DNA of 47,359 nucleotides from positions 1 through 47,359 of the forward strand of contig JAFANA010000031.1 of assembly GCA_019232905.1 (NCBI GenBank), written 5' to 3'. The translations under genes were made by a program, and so were the position numbers. Of the stretch, positions 33,447-41,811 are shown piece after piece. The stretch comes from Vulcanimicrobiota bacterium. Its GTDB lineage: Bacteria > Vulcanimicrobiota > Vulcanimicrobiia > Vulcanimicrobiales > Vulcanimicrobiaceae. The stretch's first letter is position 1; each line of letters opens with the position of its first letter. The notes beneath the pieces are model-generated. The model ran no database searches. It was not told the origin of the DNA and saw nothing but the letters and a program-made list of their open reading frames with translations.

Positions 33447-34820
33447 ATGAACGAGACCAACCATCTTAAACCGCCGGCGCCGGCGTCGCAGTTCGAACAC
33501 CGTAACCTCAAGCAAGGCGAATTCTGGCGTCACGTTCCCGCGTACAGCGAGATCGACGAAGCGACGTTCCTCGACCATCTTTGGCAGCAAAAGAACGCGG
33601 TCAAGACGCCGCAAGAACTGCTCGAAACGATCAAGGACGTTTGCTCGCCGGAGTTTTTCAAAGACGTTGCGGATGGATTTTCTCGCGCACCGATGGCCGT
33701 ACGCGTTTCACCCTACGCGCTCTCGCTGATCGACTGGAGCGACCCGGTCAACGACCCGATCCGCCGTCAATTCATTCCGCTCGCATCGACGCTGCTGCCG
33801 GATCATCCGCGCTTGACGCTCGACTCGCTGCACGAGCAAGACGACTCGCCGGTACCCGGACTCGTGCACCGGTACGTCGACAAAGCGCTCTTTCTTCCGC
33901 TCAACACGTGCCCGGTCTACTGCCGCTTCTGCACGCGCAGCTACGCAATCGGACCGGATACGGAGAACGTCGATAAAGTCGGTCTCGCGAAGACGCCCAA
34001 ACAGTGGGAAGAGGCGTTCAAGTACATCGGCGAGCGTCCCGAACTCGAAGATATCGTCATCTCGGGCGGCGACACGTATCAGCTGCCGGCGAAGAACATT
34101 TCGCTGATCGGTAACGCGCTGCTCGATATTCCGCACATCCGGCGCATGCGGTTTGCAACCAAAGGTCCGGCGATCATGCCGATGAAGATTATTACCGACA
34201 CCGCGTGGCTCGACGCGCTGACGTCGATCGTGGAACGCGGACGGACGATGGGCAAGGACGTCGTCCTGCACACGCACTTCAACGCTCCCGAAGAGATCAC
34301 GTGGATCACGCAAAAGGCGATGAACATGCTCTTTGAGCGCGGCATCTTCGTGCGCAATCAGTCCGTGCTCATCCGCGGTGTGAACGATACGCCGGAGCGC
34401 ATGCAACTGCTCGTGAAGCGCCTCGAGTATGTGAACGTGCATCCGTACTACGTGTACATGCACGATATGGTCAAGGGCGTCGAAGAACTGCGCACGACGA
34501 TTCAAACGTCCGTGGAAATCGAGAAGTTCGTGCGCGGCAGCACGGCCGGCTTCAACACGCCGCTCTTTATTTGCGACGCCCCCGGCGGCGGCGGCAAGCG
34601 CGACATCCACTCGTTCGATTACTACGACCGTGAGAACGGCATCTGCGTATATACTGCGCCGAGCGTAAAAAAAGGCAAAGCGTTTGTCTACTTCGATCCG
34701 ATCGACAAGCTTTCGCCCGACGCGCAAGCGCGCTGGGCGGTGAAAGAGATCGCCGACCGGATGATCGAGGACGCACTGAGAAAGGCCGGCGACGCAGCCG
34801 ACGAATTAGTTCTGGCTTAG
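33447..34820 (+). CDS. kamA: Lysine 2,3-aminomutase, radical SAM/PLP enzyme
   Basis: A 457-residue KamA-family enzyme. The [4Fe-4S] cluster is held by Cys155, Cys159 and Cys162 in CPVYCRFCTR. The PLP lysine is Lys384 in DAPGGGGKR. Asp377 in the same loop and the Asp in YMHDMVKG match the two aspartates that hold the epsilon-amine of lysine in the Clostridium enzyme, favouring lysine over glutamate. It makes beta-lysine from lysine. It is somewhat longer than clostridial KamA. It follows kdd by five bases, and a strong terminator follows it. Confidence 0.92.
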   Translation: MNETNHLKPPAPASQFEHRNLKQGEFWRHVPAYSEIDEATFLDHLWQQKNAVKTPQELLETIKDVCSPEFFKDVADGFSRAPMAVRVSPYALSLIDWSDPVNDPIRRQFIPLASTLLPDHPRLTLDSLHEQDDSPVPGLVHRYVDKALFLPLNTCPVYCRFCTRSYAIGPDTENVDKVGLAKTPKQWEEAFKYIGERPELEDIVISGGDTYQLPAKNISLIGNALLDIPHIRRMRFATKGPAIMPMKIITDTAWLDALTSIVERGRTMGKDVVLHTHFNAPEEITWITQKAMNMLFERGIFVRNQSVLIRGVNDTPERMQLLVKRLEYVNVHPYYVYMHDMVKGVEELRTTIQTSVEIEKFVRGSTAGFNTPLFICDAPGGGGKRDIHSFDYYDRENGICVYTAPSVKKGKAFVYFDPIDKLSPDAQARWAVKEIADRMIEDALRKAGDAADELVLA

Positions 34821-34844
34821 CACCGACCCCTTACATACGCGGAG

Positions 34845-34878
34845 AAGCCGCTGCGATTGCAGCGGCTTTCTTCGTTTT
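34845..34878 (+). terminator. Rho-independent terminator after kamA
   Basis: AAGCCGCTGC (34845-34854), loop GATT and GCAGCGGCTT (34859-34868) form a perfect 10-bp stem. It is followed by TCTTCGTTTT. It closes the lrp-kdd-kamA operon. Confidence 0.85.
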
Positions 34879-34933
34879 GATGCATCCGAGTGGATCGTCC
34901 GTTCGACGGATACGTTTCTACTGCGCGGTGGAG

Positions 34934-34939
34934 TATAGT
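34934..34939 (+). promoter_or_regulatory. -10 box TATAGT, possible leaderless promoter
   Basis: TATAGT ends seven bases before the GTG of the small gene at 34947, the spacing expected when transcription starts at the start codon itself. No good -35 is visible (TACGTT at the 17-base position). Same -10 hexamer as the lrp promoter. Confidence 0.35.
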
Positions 34940-34946
34940 AGCGGAC

Positions 34947-35201
34947 GTGAAGCACTATATTCCCGCTCTCACGATTCCCGCGCGCACGTACAACAGCGAC
35001 TGCACGCGCTACGAAGAATTCGATGCGAGCGACTGGTTTGAGGATGCGTCCGCGGAGAGCATTCTCCAGCTCGCGGAAAACGGTTGGAGCACCGAACATG
35101 TCGGGTTTCGGTATGAGGTCGACAGGGTCGCCGCGTTGGAGTGGCTGGCATTCGTCCGGCCGGGCGTTCTCGCCGAAATCCGAAGGCGCGCGGGAGCGTA
35201 A
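34947..35201 (+). CDS. Small hypothetical protein
   Basis: An 84-residue protein, acidic in the middle (YEEFDASDWFEDASAESI), with Trp/Phe-rich amphipathic stretches and a basic end (EIRRRAGA). No cysteines beyond one, no signal peptide, no membrane helix, no family recognised. The chosen GTG lies just after a TATAGT box, so the message may be leaderless. A longer frame from a GTG at 34890 would run through the promoter. Flanked by a terminator upstream and the PhoPQ-related gene 75 bases downstream. Codon use resembles the neighbours. Confidence 0.5.
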   Translation: MKHYIPALTIPARTYNSDCTRYEEFDASDWFEDASAESILQLAENGWSTEHVGFRYEVDRVAALEWLAFVRPGVLAEIRRRAGA

Positions 35202-35276
35202 GCCGTACGGGATGTAAGCAAACAGCGGCTTTCTTTGTTCGCTAGGGCGGTGTGCACGATTCGGGAAGGCTCGTCC

Positions 35277-36668
35277 ATGGACTCGCGAACACGCCTGCTC
35301 ACGCGTCTCGAGTTCCTGAACATGACCGCTGGTGCGGGCGTGTCGCTCGCGCTGACGCCGCTCGAACGATATATCAACGCACCCGATGACGCGTACGGTT
35401 ATCGCCTGATCAAAACGTTCACCGACGATCCACGCTATCGGGGATACGTGCTCGAGTTGACGTCGCAACAGTGGCGAACCTCGCGTGACGTCGACCGTTC
35501 CGTGTGGAAGCATTGGATTACGATCGTCGAGCCGCAGGACGTACGAACCGACATCTCCGCGCTCGTCGTCGGCGGCGGCTCGAATGCCGATCCCGTCCCT
35601 GCCAAAGTGCCGCGCTATCTCGTCATGCTATCGCTCGCGACGTACTCCGTGACGTGCGAAGTGAGCTGCATTCCGAATCAGCCGCTCACATTTACCGGCG
35701 AAGGTCAACCGCGCTCCGAAGACGACTTGGTTGCATACAGTTGGCTACAGTATTTGCGCACCGGTGACGACAGTTGGCCGCTTCGCCTTCCGATGACCAA
35801 GAGCGTCGTTCGCGCGATGGACGCTGTATCGGATTTCTGCCGGCGCAACGGTAACGGCGTGAACGTGAAGCGATTCGTCGTCGGCGGAACGTCAAAGCGC
35901 GGCTGGACGACCTGGATGACCGCCGCCGCCGATTCCCGCGTCGCAGCCATCGTTCCAATCGTAATCGACGTCCTGAACATGCGGCGCACCGTCGACCACA
36001 CGTACCGCACGTATGGACGCTGGCCGCAAGCGTGGAGCTCATACGAGGCACTGGGAATCTTCGACTGGCTCGGCACGCCGCAGATGGACTCGCTCCTTCA
36101 GATTGAGGATCCGTTCACCTATCGCGAGCGCTTGACGATGCCGAAGCTGATCGTCAATGCTACCGGCGACGAATTCTTCGTCCCGGATTCGTCGCAATTC
36201 TATTTCAACGCACTGCCGGGGCGAAACTATCTGCGATACGTTCCTAACAGCGATCATTCCATGACGAACACGCACCCCGAGCAAGCGCGAACGCTGCTTG
36301 CCTTTTATCGCTCGCTGATCGAAGGATCGCGCGCGCCGAACATCACGTGGCGAGATAGCGAAGACGGCACCATCGACGTGCATCTCGAACGTCCGGCTAG
36401 CGCGAGGCTGTGGCGGGCCACGAATCCCATCTCCCGCGACTTCCGGCTGCAAACGATCGGAAAGGCGTTCGAGAGCACCGACTTGGTCGAAGGCGCGAAC
36501 CACACGTTTGTCGCGCCCGCGGCGCCGGTCCGGCGCGGCTGGGAAGCATCGTTCATTGAAGTCACGTACAAGGACGTCGCCGGCCAACCGTTTACGATCA
36601 GCAGCGACGTGCGAATCACGCCCGACACGCTGCCGTTCGGGCCGCCGCAATTGAAGAAGGCGTCGTAA
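35277..36668 (+). CDS. PhoPQ-activated pathogenicity-related (PqaA-type) hydrolase
   Basis: A 463-residue secreted alpha/beta-hydrolase-like protein of the PhoPQ_related family. A nucleophile elbow GGTSKRGW, the acid segment NATGDEFFVPDSSQFY and the His in PNSDHSMTN give a plausible Ser-Asp-His triad. The N-terminus (TRLEFLNMTAGAGVSLAL) looks like a degenerate Tat signal with a single arginine. The family was first seen as a PhoP-regulated gene in Salmonella, but its substrate is unknown and no PhoPQ pair is here. The ATG has GGGAAGG upstream. The next gene starts on the base after its stop. Confidence 0.88.
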   Translation: MDSRTRLLTRLEFLNMTAGAGVSLALTPLERYINAPDDAYGYRLIKTFTDDPRYRGYVLELTSQQWRTSRDVDRSVWKHWITIVEPQDVRTDISALVVGGGSNADPVPAKVPRYLVMLSLATYSVTCEVSCIPNQPLTFTGEGQPRSEDDLVAYSWLQYLRTGDDSWPLRLPMTKSVVRAMDAVSDFCRRNGNGVNVKRFVVGGTSKRGWTTWMTAAADSRVAAIVPIVIDVLNMRRTVDHTYRTYGRWPQAWSSYEALGIFDWLGTPQMDSLLQIEDPFTYRERLTMPKLIVNATGDEFFVPDSSQFYFNALPGRNYLRYVPNSDHSMTNTHPEQARTLLAFYRSLIEGSRAPNITWRDSEDGTIDVHLERPASARLWRATNPISRDFRLQTIGKAFESTDLVEGANHTFVAPAAPVRRGWEASFIEVTYKDVAGQPFTISSDVRITPDTLPFGPPQLKKAS

Positions 36669-37229
36669 GTGGAGCGGTTACTGCGATTCGAAACGCTGAT
36701 TGCGATCTGCGCCCTTCTGATCAGCGCAATTACCGGCGCCGCCGTCGTCTACCAGACGCACATCATTCAGAGCGAATACGCAGCAACGATTTGGCCGTAT
36801 CTCTCGGTTGACACCTTCGTCACGAATCAGCGTCGTGTCGACATCAAGATGACGAATGACGGGTTAGGACCGGCGCTCATACGGTCCGCGCAGCTCGTCA
36901 TCGACGGTAAGCGCGCCCGATCGTGGGAAGATCTCGAGTCAATCGTGCGTCGCGACGCACGCGGGCGCGTCGCGTTCGGAAGTTCGTCGATAAACGCATC
37001 TACGACGATTCGTCCGGGCGAATCGCACCAGTTGATCTCCGCGAACCTTGCTCCCGATGTATCGCCCGACATTCTCGCACGACATCGCGTCGTGCTAACG
37101 TTTTGTTATTGTTCGCTAAACGATTCGTGTTGGAGTCTGCACTCAGTGCCGGGCGTGGTCGGCGGTGAATTTCCTCATCAAGTTTCGTCGTGCCGGATCG
37201 ACGAAGGAATCGCCACGAAGCTCTATTGA
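36669..37229 (+). CDS. Membrane-anchored hypothetical protein
   Basis: A 186-residue protein with one N-terminal membrane helix (TLIAICALLISAITGAAVVY) and an extracytoplasmic beta-rich domain (VDIKMTNDGLGPALIRSAQLVIDG). Three cysteines cluster near the C-terminus (FCYCSLNDSCW). The VxxxNxGxGPA pattern is common in single-helix proteins of unknown role. The GTG start directly follows the TAA of the PhoPQ-related gene, so the two are translated together and may act at the same membrane. Five bases separate it from a convergent gene. Confidence 0.7.
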   Translation: MERLLRFETLIAICALLISAITGAAVVYQTHIIQSEYAATIWPYLSVDTFVTNQRRVDIKMTNDGLGPALIRSAQLVIDGKRARSWEDLESIVRRDARGRVAFGSSSINASTTIRPGESHQLISANLAPDVSPDILARHRVVLTFCYCSLNDSCWSLHSVPGVVGGEFPHQVSSCRIDEGIATKLY

Positions 37230-37233
37230 GAGA

Positions 37234-38031
37234 CTACGGCCGTCCGAAGCTTGCGTGATGAATCGGGATCGCGTTCTGTAATACGGCGTTGATCAATACT
37301 CCGGTAAGTCCGTGTCCGCCGACGAGAATGGGACCGCGTCCAGGCGTGCAGGGGCCCCCGCCGGGAATCGTCGGGAACGGCTGGTTCACCGGACTCGGAG
37401 CGCGAGGACCGCTGACGGGGCCTCCAGGCATTGAAATCTTGGGAGGCGCCCCCGTGTCGATCGTGGTCTTCGCGGGCGCTTGCGGTTGATCGGTCAGGGG
37501 GGCCGCACTAACGGGAACGGCCTTCGCAGCCCGCTCCCGGTCGCGAACGCGCGCTTCTGCCTGCGCTTTCAACCAGAACTGCTCTTCGTTTTGCTGTTGT
37601 ACGCGCGGATCGGCGACGGTAACGACGCGCGTATGGGGCTGCACGCGTTTTTTCGGCTGCAACTGCGGCACGGGTTCCGTTTCTATTACCGCGGCTTTTG
37701 GTGCGGTCGCGACAACGGGTTTCGCACGGACCGGCGGCGCGACGGAGTGTTGCACGCGCAAACGCACGGGAATCGGCGGAACCTGATGAACGTGCGTCGT
37801 CACGACCGCGGCAGGCGCGCGATATGGCGGCGCAACGACGGGTTCGATGACGTATCCCGCCACAAGTGAGACGATGCCCGCAAGCGCCAAGAGTTTGACG
37901 ATCGAATGATGACCGGCGCGCGTAAAGAACTTCGGATTCGCTTTACGAAGACGCTTCGCTAGTTCCGGATCGGCGAGAAGCTCGAGCCGATCATCATCGG
38001 AGTTCGCGTCGGAGTGTGGATACAGAAGCAT
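37234..38031 (-). CDS. Membrane-anchored proline-rich protein
   Basis: About 265 residues. A cytoplasmic N-terminus (RLELLADPELAKRLRKANPKFF) is followed by one membrane helix (HSIVKLLALAGIVSLVAGYVI). A long Pro/Ala/Val-rich periplasmic stretch has a charged Gln/Arg segment (QQQNEEQFWLKAQAEARVRDRERAAK), and the C-terminus is rich in Gly/Pro with one Cys. The plan resembles envelope-spanning linkers of the TonB type, but no TonB end domain is seen. The second ATG was chosen because GGGAGG lies seven bases before it; another ATG is two codons upstream. Function unknown. Confidence 0.7.
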   Translation of the reverse strand: MLLYPHSDANSDDDRLELLADPELAKRLRKANPKFFTRAGHHSIVKLLALAGIVSLVAGYVIEPVVAPPYRAPAAVVTTHVHQVPPIPVRLRVQHSVAPPVRAKPVVATAPKAAVIETEPVPQLQPKKRVQPHTRVVTVADPRVQQQNEEQFWLKAQAEARVRDRERAAKAVPVSAAPLTDQPQAPAKTTIDTGAPPKISMPGGPVSGPRAPSPVNQPFPTIPGGGPCTPGRGPILVGGHGLTGVLINAVLQNAIPIHHASFGRP

Positions 38032-38098
38032 GTGCATGCCTCCCGGTCAAAAAGCAACTCTACTGTAACACACGACGCATTTTGGGAAGAAGCCTGAC

Positions 38099-39127
38099 AT
38101 GTCTGTACTGTCGACATGGGGCTTACTTGCTATCTTTCTCGCCTCAGCAGGCATCATTTGGTGGGCGGGAATCATCTTGGCATTTACAACCGATACCATC
38201 GACACGCATTTCGGATGGGGCGAAGGCGTGGGCGGGGCGGTGCTGCTTGCCGTTGCGACCAATTTGCCGGAGATCGCGATCATCATCGGCTGCGCGTTCA
38301 CGAACTCGATGGCGCTGGCCGTCGGCAACATTTTGGGCGGCATCGCGATTCAAACCGTCGTGTTAGTCATCCTCGACGGGCCCGGCCTGCGCGAACGTAT
38401 CCCGCTCATGTCGACCGTACGTTCGCTCACGATCGTCGTACAAGGAATGGTCCTGATCTCGGTGCTGATGTTTTGTGTGATCGGCGCGCTTTTACCGAAA
38501 ACAATGATCGCATTCCGTATAACACCCGCTGAAGTTGCCATTGTTTTCTTTTGGGCGTTCGGATTGTGGTTGACTGCGCAAAACCAAGATCGTGAAGCAT
38601 GGCGAGCCGGACACGAGCAGATGATCGAGGCTGCACCGAAAGTCGTGAGACACTGCTCGATTCAAAGAGCTATCACGCTCTTCTCGCTTGCAGCGTTGGC
38701 GACGCTTATCAGTGGCGTTGCGATCGAACTCTCGAGCGTCGAACTGTCGAGTCGTTTCCACGTCAGCGGCCTAATCTTCGGTGCAACATTCCTGGCGGCG
38801 GTCACCGCGCTTCCGGAAGTGACCACCGGTCTTGCAGCAGTAAAAGTCGGTAGTTTCGAACTCGCGATCAGCGATGTTATCGGCGGAAACGCGTTTCTTC
38901 CCGTGCTCTTTTTACTGGGGAGCCTGCTCAGTGGAAGGCCGTTGCTCCCCGACGCACAGAGCCCCGATCTGTATCTCACGGCGCTTGGCGCGCTCTTGAC
39001 CGCCGTGTACTGCGCCGGCGCGGTTTTTCGTTCGAGACGCATGCTCTTCGGCACGGGCATCGATTCGCTGATCGTGCTTGCGCTCTACATCATCGGTGTA
39101 GCCGGGCTCTTCTTCATCCGGCCGTGA
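38099..39127 (+). CDS. Cation/Ca2+ exchanger (CaCA family) membrane protein
   Basis: A 342-residue protein with about ten membrane helices and the two alpha repeats of the CaCA superfamily. These are VATNLPEIAIIIGCAFTNSM followed by VGNILGG, and AVTALPEVTTGLAAVKVG followed by SDVIGGNAF. The glutamates in the two NLPE/ALPE loops bind the cation. It probably exports Ca2+ or another cation in exchange for H+ or Na+. The ion cannot be told from sequence. It overlaps the convergent thioesterase by 14 bases. The ATG is preceded by a GGGAAGAAG stretch. Confidence 0.88.
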   Translation: MSVLSTWGLLAIFLASAGIIWWAGIILAFTTDTIDTHFGWGEGVGGAVLLAVATNLPEIAIIIGCAFTNSMALAVGNILGGIAIQTVVLVILDGPGLRERIPLMSTVRSLTIVVQGMVLISVLMFCVIGALLPKTMIAFRITPAEVAIVFFWAFGLWLTAQNQDREAWRAGHEQMIEAAPKVVRHCSIQRAITLFSLAALATLISGVAIELSSVELSSRFHVSGLIFGATFLAAVTALPEVTTGLAAVKVGSFELAISDVIGGNAFLPVLFLLGSLLSGRPLLPDAQSPDLYLTALGALLTAVYCAGAVFRSRRMLFGTGIDSLIVLALYIIGVAGLFFIRP

Positions 39128-39557
39128 GGCGATTGGCAATGATGCAATTGGATTGTGCGTATGCGTACTTCATGCCGGCCTCATCTTCGAGAAACGCTTC
39201 GGCCAGAACCGCGCGGCCTTGCTGGTTGACGATTTGCGCGCGAACGCGCAGTTCGCCGGTAGAGGCGAGCACGGGCGCAAAGTAGCGCACGATCAAGTCG
39301 GTCGTCGATGCCATGGTTTTCGAAGGATCGTCCATCAACGTAATGGTGACGAGTCCGAGCGCAATGTCCAACACGGTTGCCGCGAATCCGCCTTGGACGA
39401 CACCGAACGGATTCTCGTGCCGCCCTCCGGGCGTCGCGCGCGCACGGACGTCTCCGCGCTCGACGCTTTCAATGCGGAACGCCCACGGTTCGGCCATTGG
39501 CATAGAATGGTCCGGATCGAGAGCCCGGACGAAACTGACGCCGTCCGTCGCGATCAT
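39114..39557 (-). CDS. PaaI-type hotdog thioesterase
   Basis: A 147-residue hotdog-fold protein with the family helix GGRHENPFGVVQGGFAATVLDIALG, including the Gly-rich entry and the Asp of VLDIA. A beta-strand ASTTDLIVRYFAPV follows. Such enzymes hydrolyse acyl- or aryl-acyl-CoA. The ATG at 39557 overlaps the P450 stop (ATGA), so it is co-translated with the P450. The substrate is unknown. A slightly longer frame from 39566 is possible but lacks the coupling. Confidence 0.88.
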   Translation of the reverse strand: MIATDGVSFVRALDPDHSMPMAEPWAFRIESVERGDVRARATPGGRHENPFGVVQGGFAATVLDIALGLVTITLMDDPSKTMASTTDLIVRYFAPVLASTGELRVRAQIVNQQGRAVLAEAFLEDEAGMKYAYAQSNCIIANRLTAG

Positions 39558-40933
39558 CGTGCACATACCCGCATGGGCATAGGTCCTTTCGGTCGCAGCG
39601 TTACCAGTGCTTCGTACTCAGGTTCACCGGTAAATTGGGCGCGAAATTTGAAGCGGCGCGCAATCGTGGCTAACACCAGCGCGCCTTCCGTCCATGCGAA
39701 CTCTTCACCGATGCAGCGGCGCGCGCCGCCGCCGAACGGCGCGTAGGCGAACTGCGGAAGCTCGTCGTGAAGCCAGCGATCGGGATCGAAGCGCAGCGGT
39801 TCGCGATAGAACTGCGGGAGCCGATGGAGCACGAGCTGACAGACGAACACCGTCGTTTTCGCTGGAATGTCATAGCCGCCTGCGAGCGTTACGTCGCGTT
39901 GCGCCTCGCGGCCGACGATCCACGCCGGCGGATACAGTCGCATCGATTCACGTAAGACGCGTCGCGCATACTCGAGACTTCCGGCGTCGACGTCCGCATG
40001 CAATCGCGCCTCGACATCCGGATTCTGCGCGAGCAAGTACCAACTCCATACGAGCGCGTTCGCCGTCGTTTCATGGCCGGCGAGAAACAGCGTCATTGCT
40101 TCGTCGCGCACTTGTTCGTCATTGAGGTGATAACCGGTTTCTGGGTCCTCTGCCGTCAATAAGAGCGACAGCGCGTCCGTTCGCGCAGCCGGCTGCGCGC
40201 GGCGTTCCTCGATCAGACGATACAGAATTCGATCCAGCCGAGCTCGCGCGTTTTCGAACCGGCGGGTCGATGAAAGAAAGCGCAACCTGCGCCGGATCTT
40301 CCCGAGCGGGCCGATCGAGAGCGGATAGACTTCCATCGTATCCTGCAGCGCGTCGCGCACTTCGCGAGCGTCGGCATCCGCATCAACGCCGAAGAGCGTT
40401 TCGCTTGCGATGCGAAGCGTAAGGGCACTCATCGACACCGCGATGTCGATCGTTTCTCCGTCGCGAGCTTGAGCGACCCAATCGTCTGCAAATCGCTGCA
40501 TCGTTTGGGTGTACTGCTCGATCCGTTCGCGATGAAACGCCGGCTGTACGATGCGGCGCATCTGCCGGTGGCGAGGATCTTCGCTCGTCAGCAGCCCGTC
40601 ACCAAGAAGCCAGCGCAGCGCGCGTCCACCTTCCGATTTATGGAACGCGTGCTGCTGAGTAATCAGGACGTCTTTGATCTGCTCCGGGTCGTTGAGCATA
40701 ACGAACGATCGCGACGGTAGACTGAAGCGAACGATGCGGCCGTAACGGTGCGCGATGTCACGCAGGAACGCGGGAAGTTTTGGAAACGGGTACGGGTAGA
40801 GCCGGCGCAGCGTTTCCCAACGGCTCGGCCCCGGAATCGATTTAGCCGCCCGCGGCTTTTGCTTTCCGCCCTTGCTCGATGAACCAGGCGACAATTTTGT
40901 CGCGGTGATCTCCTTGGATTTCAACGACGCCAT
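39554..40933 (-). CDS. Cytochrome P450
   Basis: A 459-residue P450. Heme Cys407 lies in FAYAPFGGGARRCIGEEFA. The I-helix is LFLAGHETTANAL, the K-helix ExxR is LRESMRLYPPAWIVGREA, and the PERF-like FDPDRWLHD is present. The class resembles CYP102/CYP4-like soluble bacterial P450s acting on lipids, but the substrate is not readable, and no redox partner is adjacent. The ATG at 40933 lies 92 bases inside the sui1 gene; a TTG at 40894 is an alternative. The lysine-rich N-terminus before SIPGPSRWETL may not be native. Confidence 0.93.
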   Translation of the reverse strand: MASLKSKEITATKLSPGSSSKGGKQKPRAAKSIPGPSRWETLRRLYPYPFPKLPAFLRDIAHRYGRIVRFSLPSRSFVMLNDPEQIKDVLITQQHAFHKSEGGRALRWLLGDGLLTSEDPRHRQMRRIVQPAFHRERIEQYTQTMQRFADDWVAQARDGETIDIAVSMSALTLRIASETLFGVDADADAREVRDALQDTMEVYPLSIGPLGKIRRRLRFLSSTRRFENARARLDRILYRLIEERRAQPAARTDALSLLLTAEDPETGYHLNDEQVRDEAMTLFLAGHETTANALVWSWYLLAQNPDVEARLHADVDAGSLEYARRVLRESMRLYPPAWIVGREAQRDVTLAGGYDIPAKTTVFVCQLVLHRLPQFYREPLRFDPDRWLHDELPQFAYAPFGGGARRCIGEEFAWTEGALVLATIARRFKFRAQFTGEPEYEALVTLRPKGPMPMRVCAR

Positions 40934-41174
40934 GCTTGCTCGTACCTCCCGTACCGCAATGACGTTTCAGTGCCTTCGCAACATCGTCGATCTCTGCTGC
41001 GCCAAGTCCGTGCACGAGACTTACGACGCTTGCACGCCGCCGCTCGCGAGCAACGCGAATGACGCCGTCATTCGGCATTGCCGGCTTGGCGCCGCCGCCT
41101 TTCGCGCGCTTGGATTTCGGCGGCGCTTGGTAACCAGTCTCACTCGAGTAGACGAGTTCGCGATCGTCGGCCAT
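40842..41174 (-). CDS. SUI1/YciH-type translation initiation factor
   Basis: A 110-residue protein with the SUI1 (eIF1-like) domain: VIRVARERRRASVVSLVHGLG, VAKALKRHCGTGGTSKHGVVEIQGDHRDKI and a WFIEQGRKAK end. Bacterial YciH-type proteins are thought to check start-codon fidelity. The ATG at 41174 begins MADDRELVYSSETG, a usual start; longer upstream frames were rejected. It is divergent from the LOG gene by 53 bases, and its end overlaps the P450 start heavily. Confidence 0.92.
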   Translation of the reverse strand: MADDRELVYSSETGYQAPPKSKRAKGGGAKPAMPNDGVIRVARERRRASVVSLVHGLGAAEIDDVAKALKRHCGTGGTSKHGVVEIQGDHRDKIVAWFIEQGRKAKAAGG

Positions 41175-41227
41175 ATCGACACCGTTCGGCAGGCGTGGCG
41201 GGGTCCATTGCGTAAACGGCGACCGCC

Positions 41228-41773
41228 ATGCCTCGACTGTGTATTTTCTGCGGCGCGCATCCGGGACGCAACGGTGTGTTCCTGGACGCCGCGGCTCGCG
41301 CGGCTCGCGCGATCGTTGCAGCCGGGTTCGGAGTCGTCTACGGCGGAGGACGCGTCGGCTTGATGGGCACGATCGCGGAGGCTGCAATTGAAGCAGGCGG
41401 TGAAGTGATCGGTGTCATTCCGGAAGCGCTCGCCACGGAAGAAGTTGCGCATAGTGGGATAACGCGACTTCACATCGTTCAAAGCATGCACGAGCGAAAG
41501 GCGCTGATGGCCGATCTCAGCGATGGATTTCTAGCTTTACCCGGCGGGTTCGGAACGATGGAAGAGTTTCACGAGATCCTGACATGGCGTCAACTCGGGA
41601 TACACGACAAACCGATCGGGCTGCTCAATGTCGACAACTACTACGACAACCTGCTTGCGCTCTACGATCGGATGGAAAGCGAAGGTTTCATTCGTTCGCA
41701 GACGCGAAGGTTATTCATCTCGTCGGCCGATATCGACGAACTCTTGGTTTCAATGAGGAGTATAATAACCTAG
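41228..41773 (+). CDS. LOG-family nucleotide 5'-monophosphate phosphoribohydrolase
   Basis: A 181-residue Rossmann-fold LOG protein with FCGAHPGRNGVF, VYGGGRVGLMG, the signature LPGGFGTMEEFHEILTWRQLG and ERKALMADLSDGFLAL. The PGGxGTxxE loop is the catalytic/phosphate-binding site. Family members cut the N-glycosidic bond of cytokinin riboside monophosphates or ordinary nucleoside monophosphates. The role in this organism is unknown. The stop TAG comes five bases after TATAAT, a possible promoter of the next gene. Confidence 0.93.
   Translation: MPRLCIFCGAHPGRNGVFLDAAARAARAIVAAGFGVVYGGGRVGLMGTIAEAAIEAGGEVIGVIPEALATEEVAHSGITRLHIVQSMHERKALMADLSDGFLALPGGFGTMEEFHEILTWRQLGIHDKPIGLLNVDNYYDNLLALYDRMESEGFIRSQTRRLFISSADIDELLVSMRSIIT
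41761..41766 (+). promoter_or_regulatory. Possible -10 box TATAAT for the beta-propeller lipoprotein gene
   Basis: A consensus TATAAT lies in the last codons of the LOG gene, 46 bases before the next ATG. The -35 region is poor (GAACTC at the 17-base position). A 5-bp stem TCGTC-ACCC-GACGA follows in the leader. Confidence 0.3.
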
Positions 41774-41811
41774 TCGTCACCCGACGATCCAAGTCTCGGG
41801 GGTGTGAGACC

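Noticed and set aside
39114-41773. Secondary-metabolite cluster around the P450
   Set aside because: No synthase, ligase or transport genes accompany the P450 and thioesterase.
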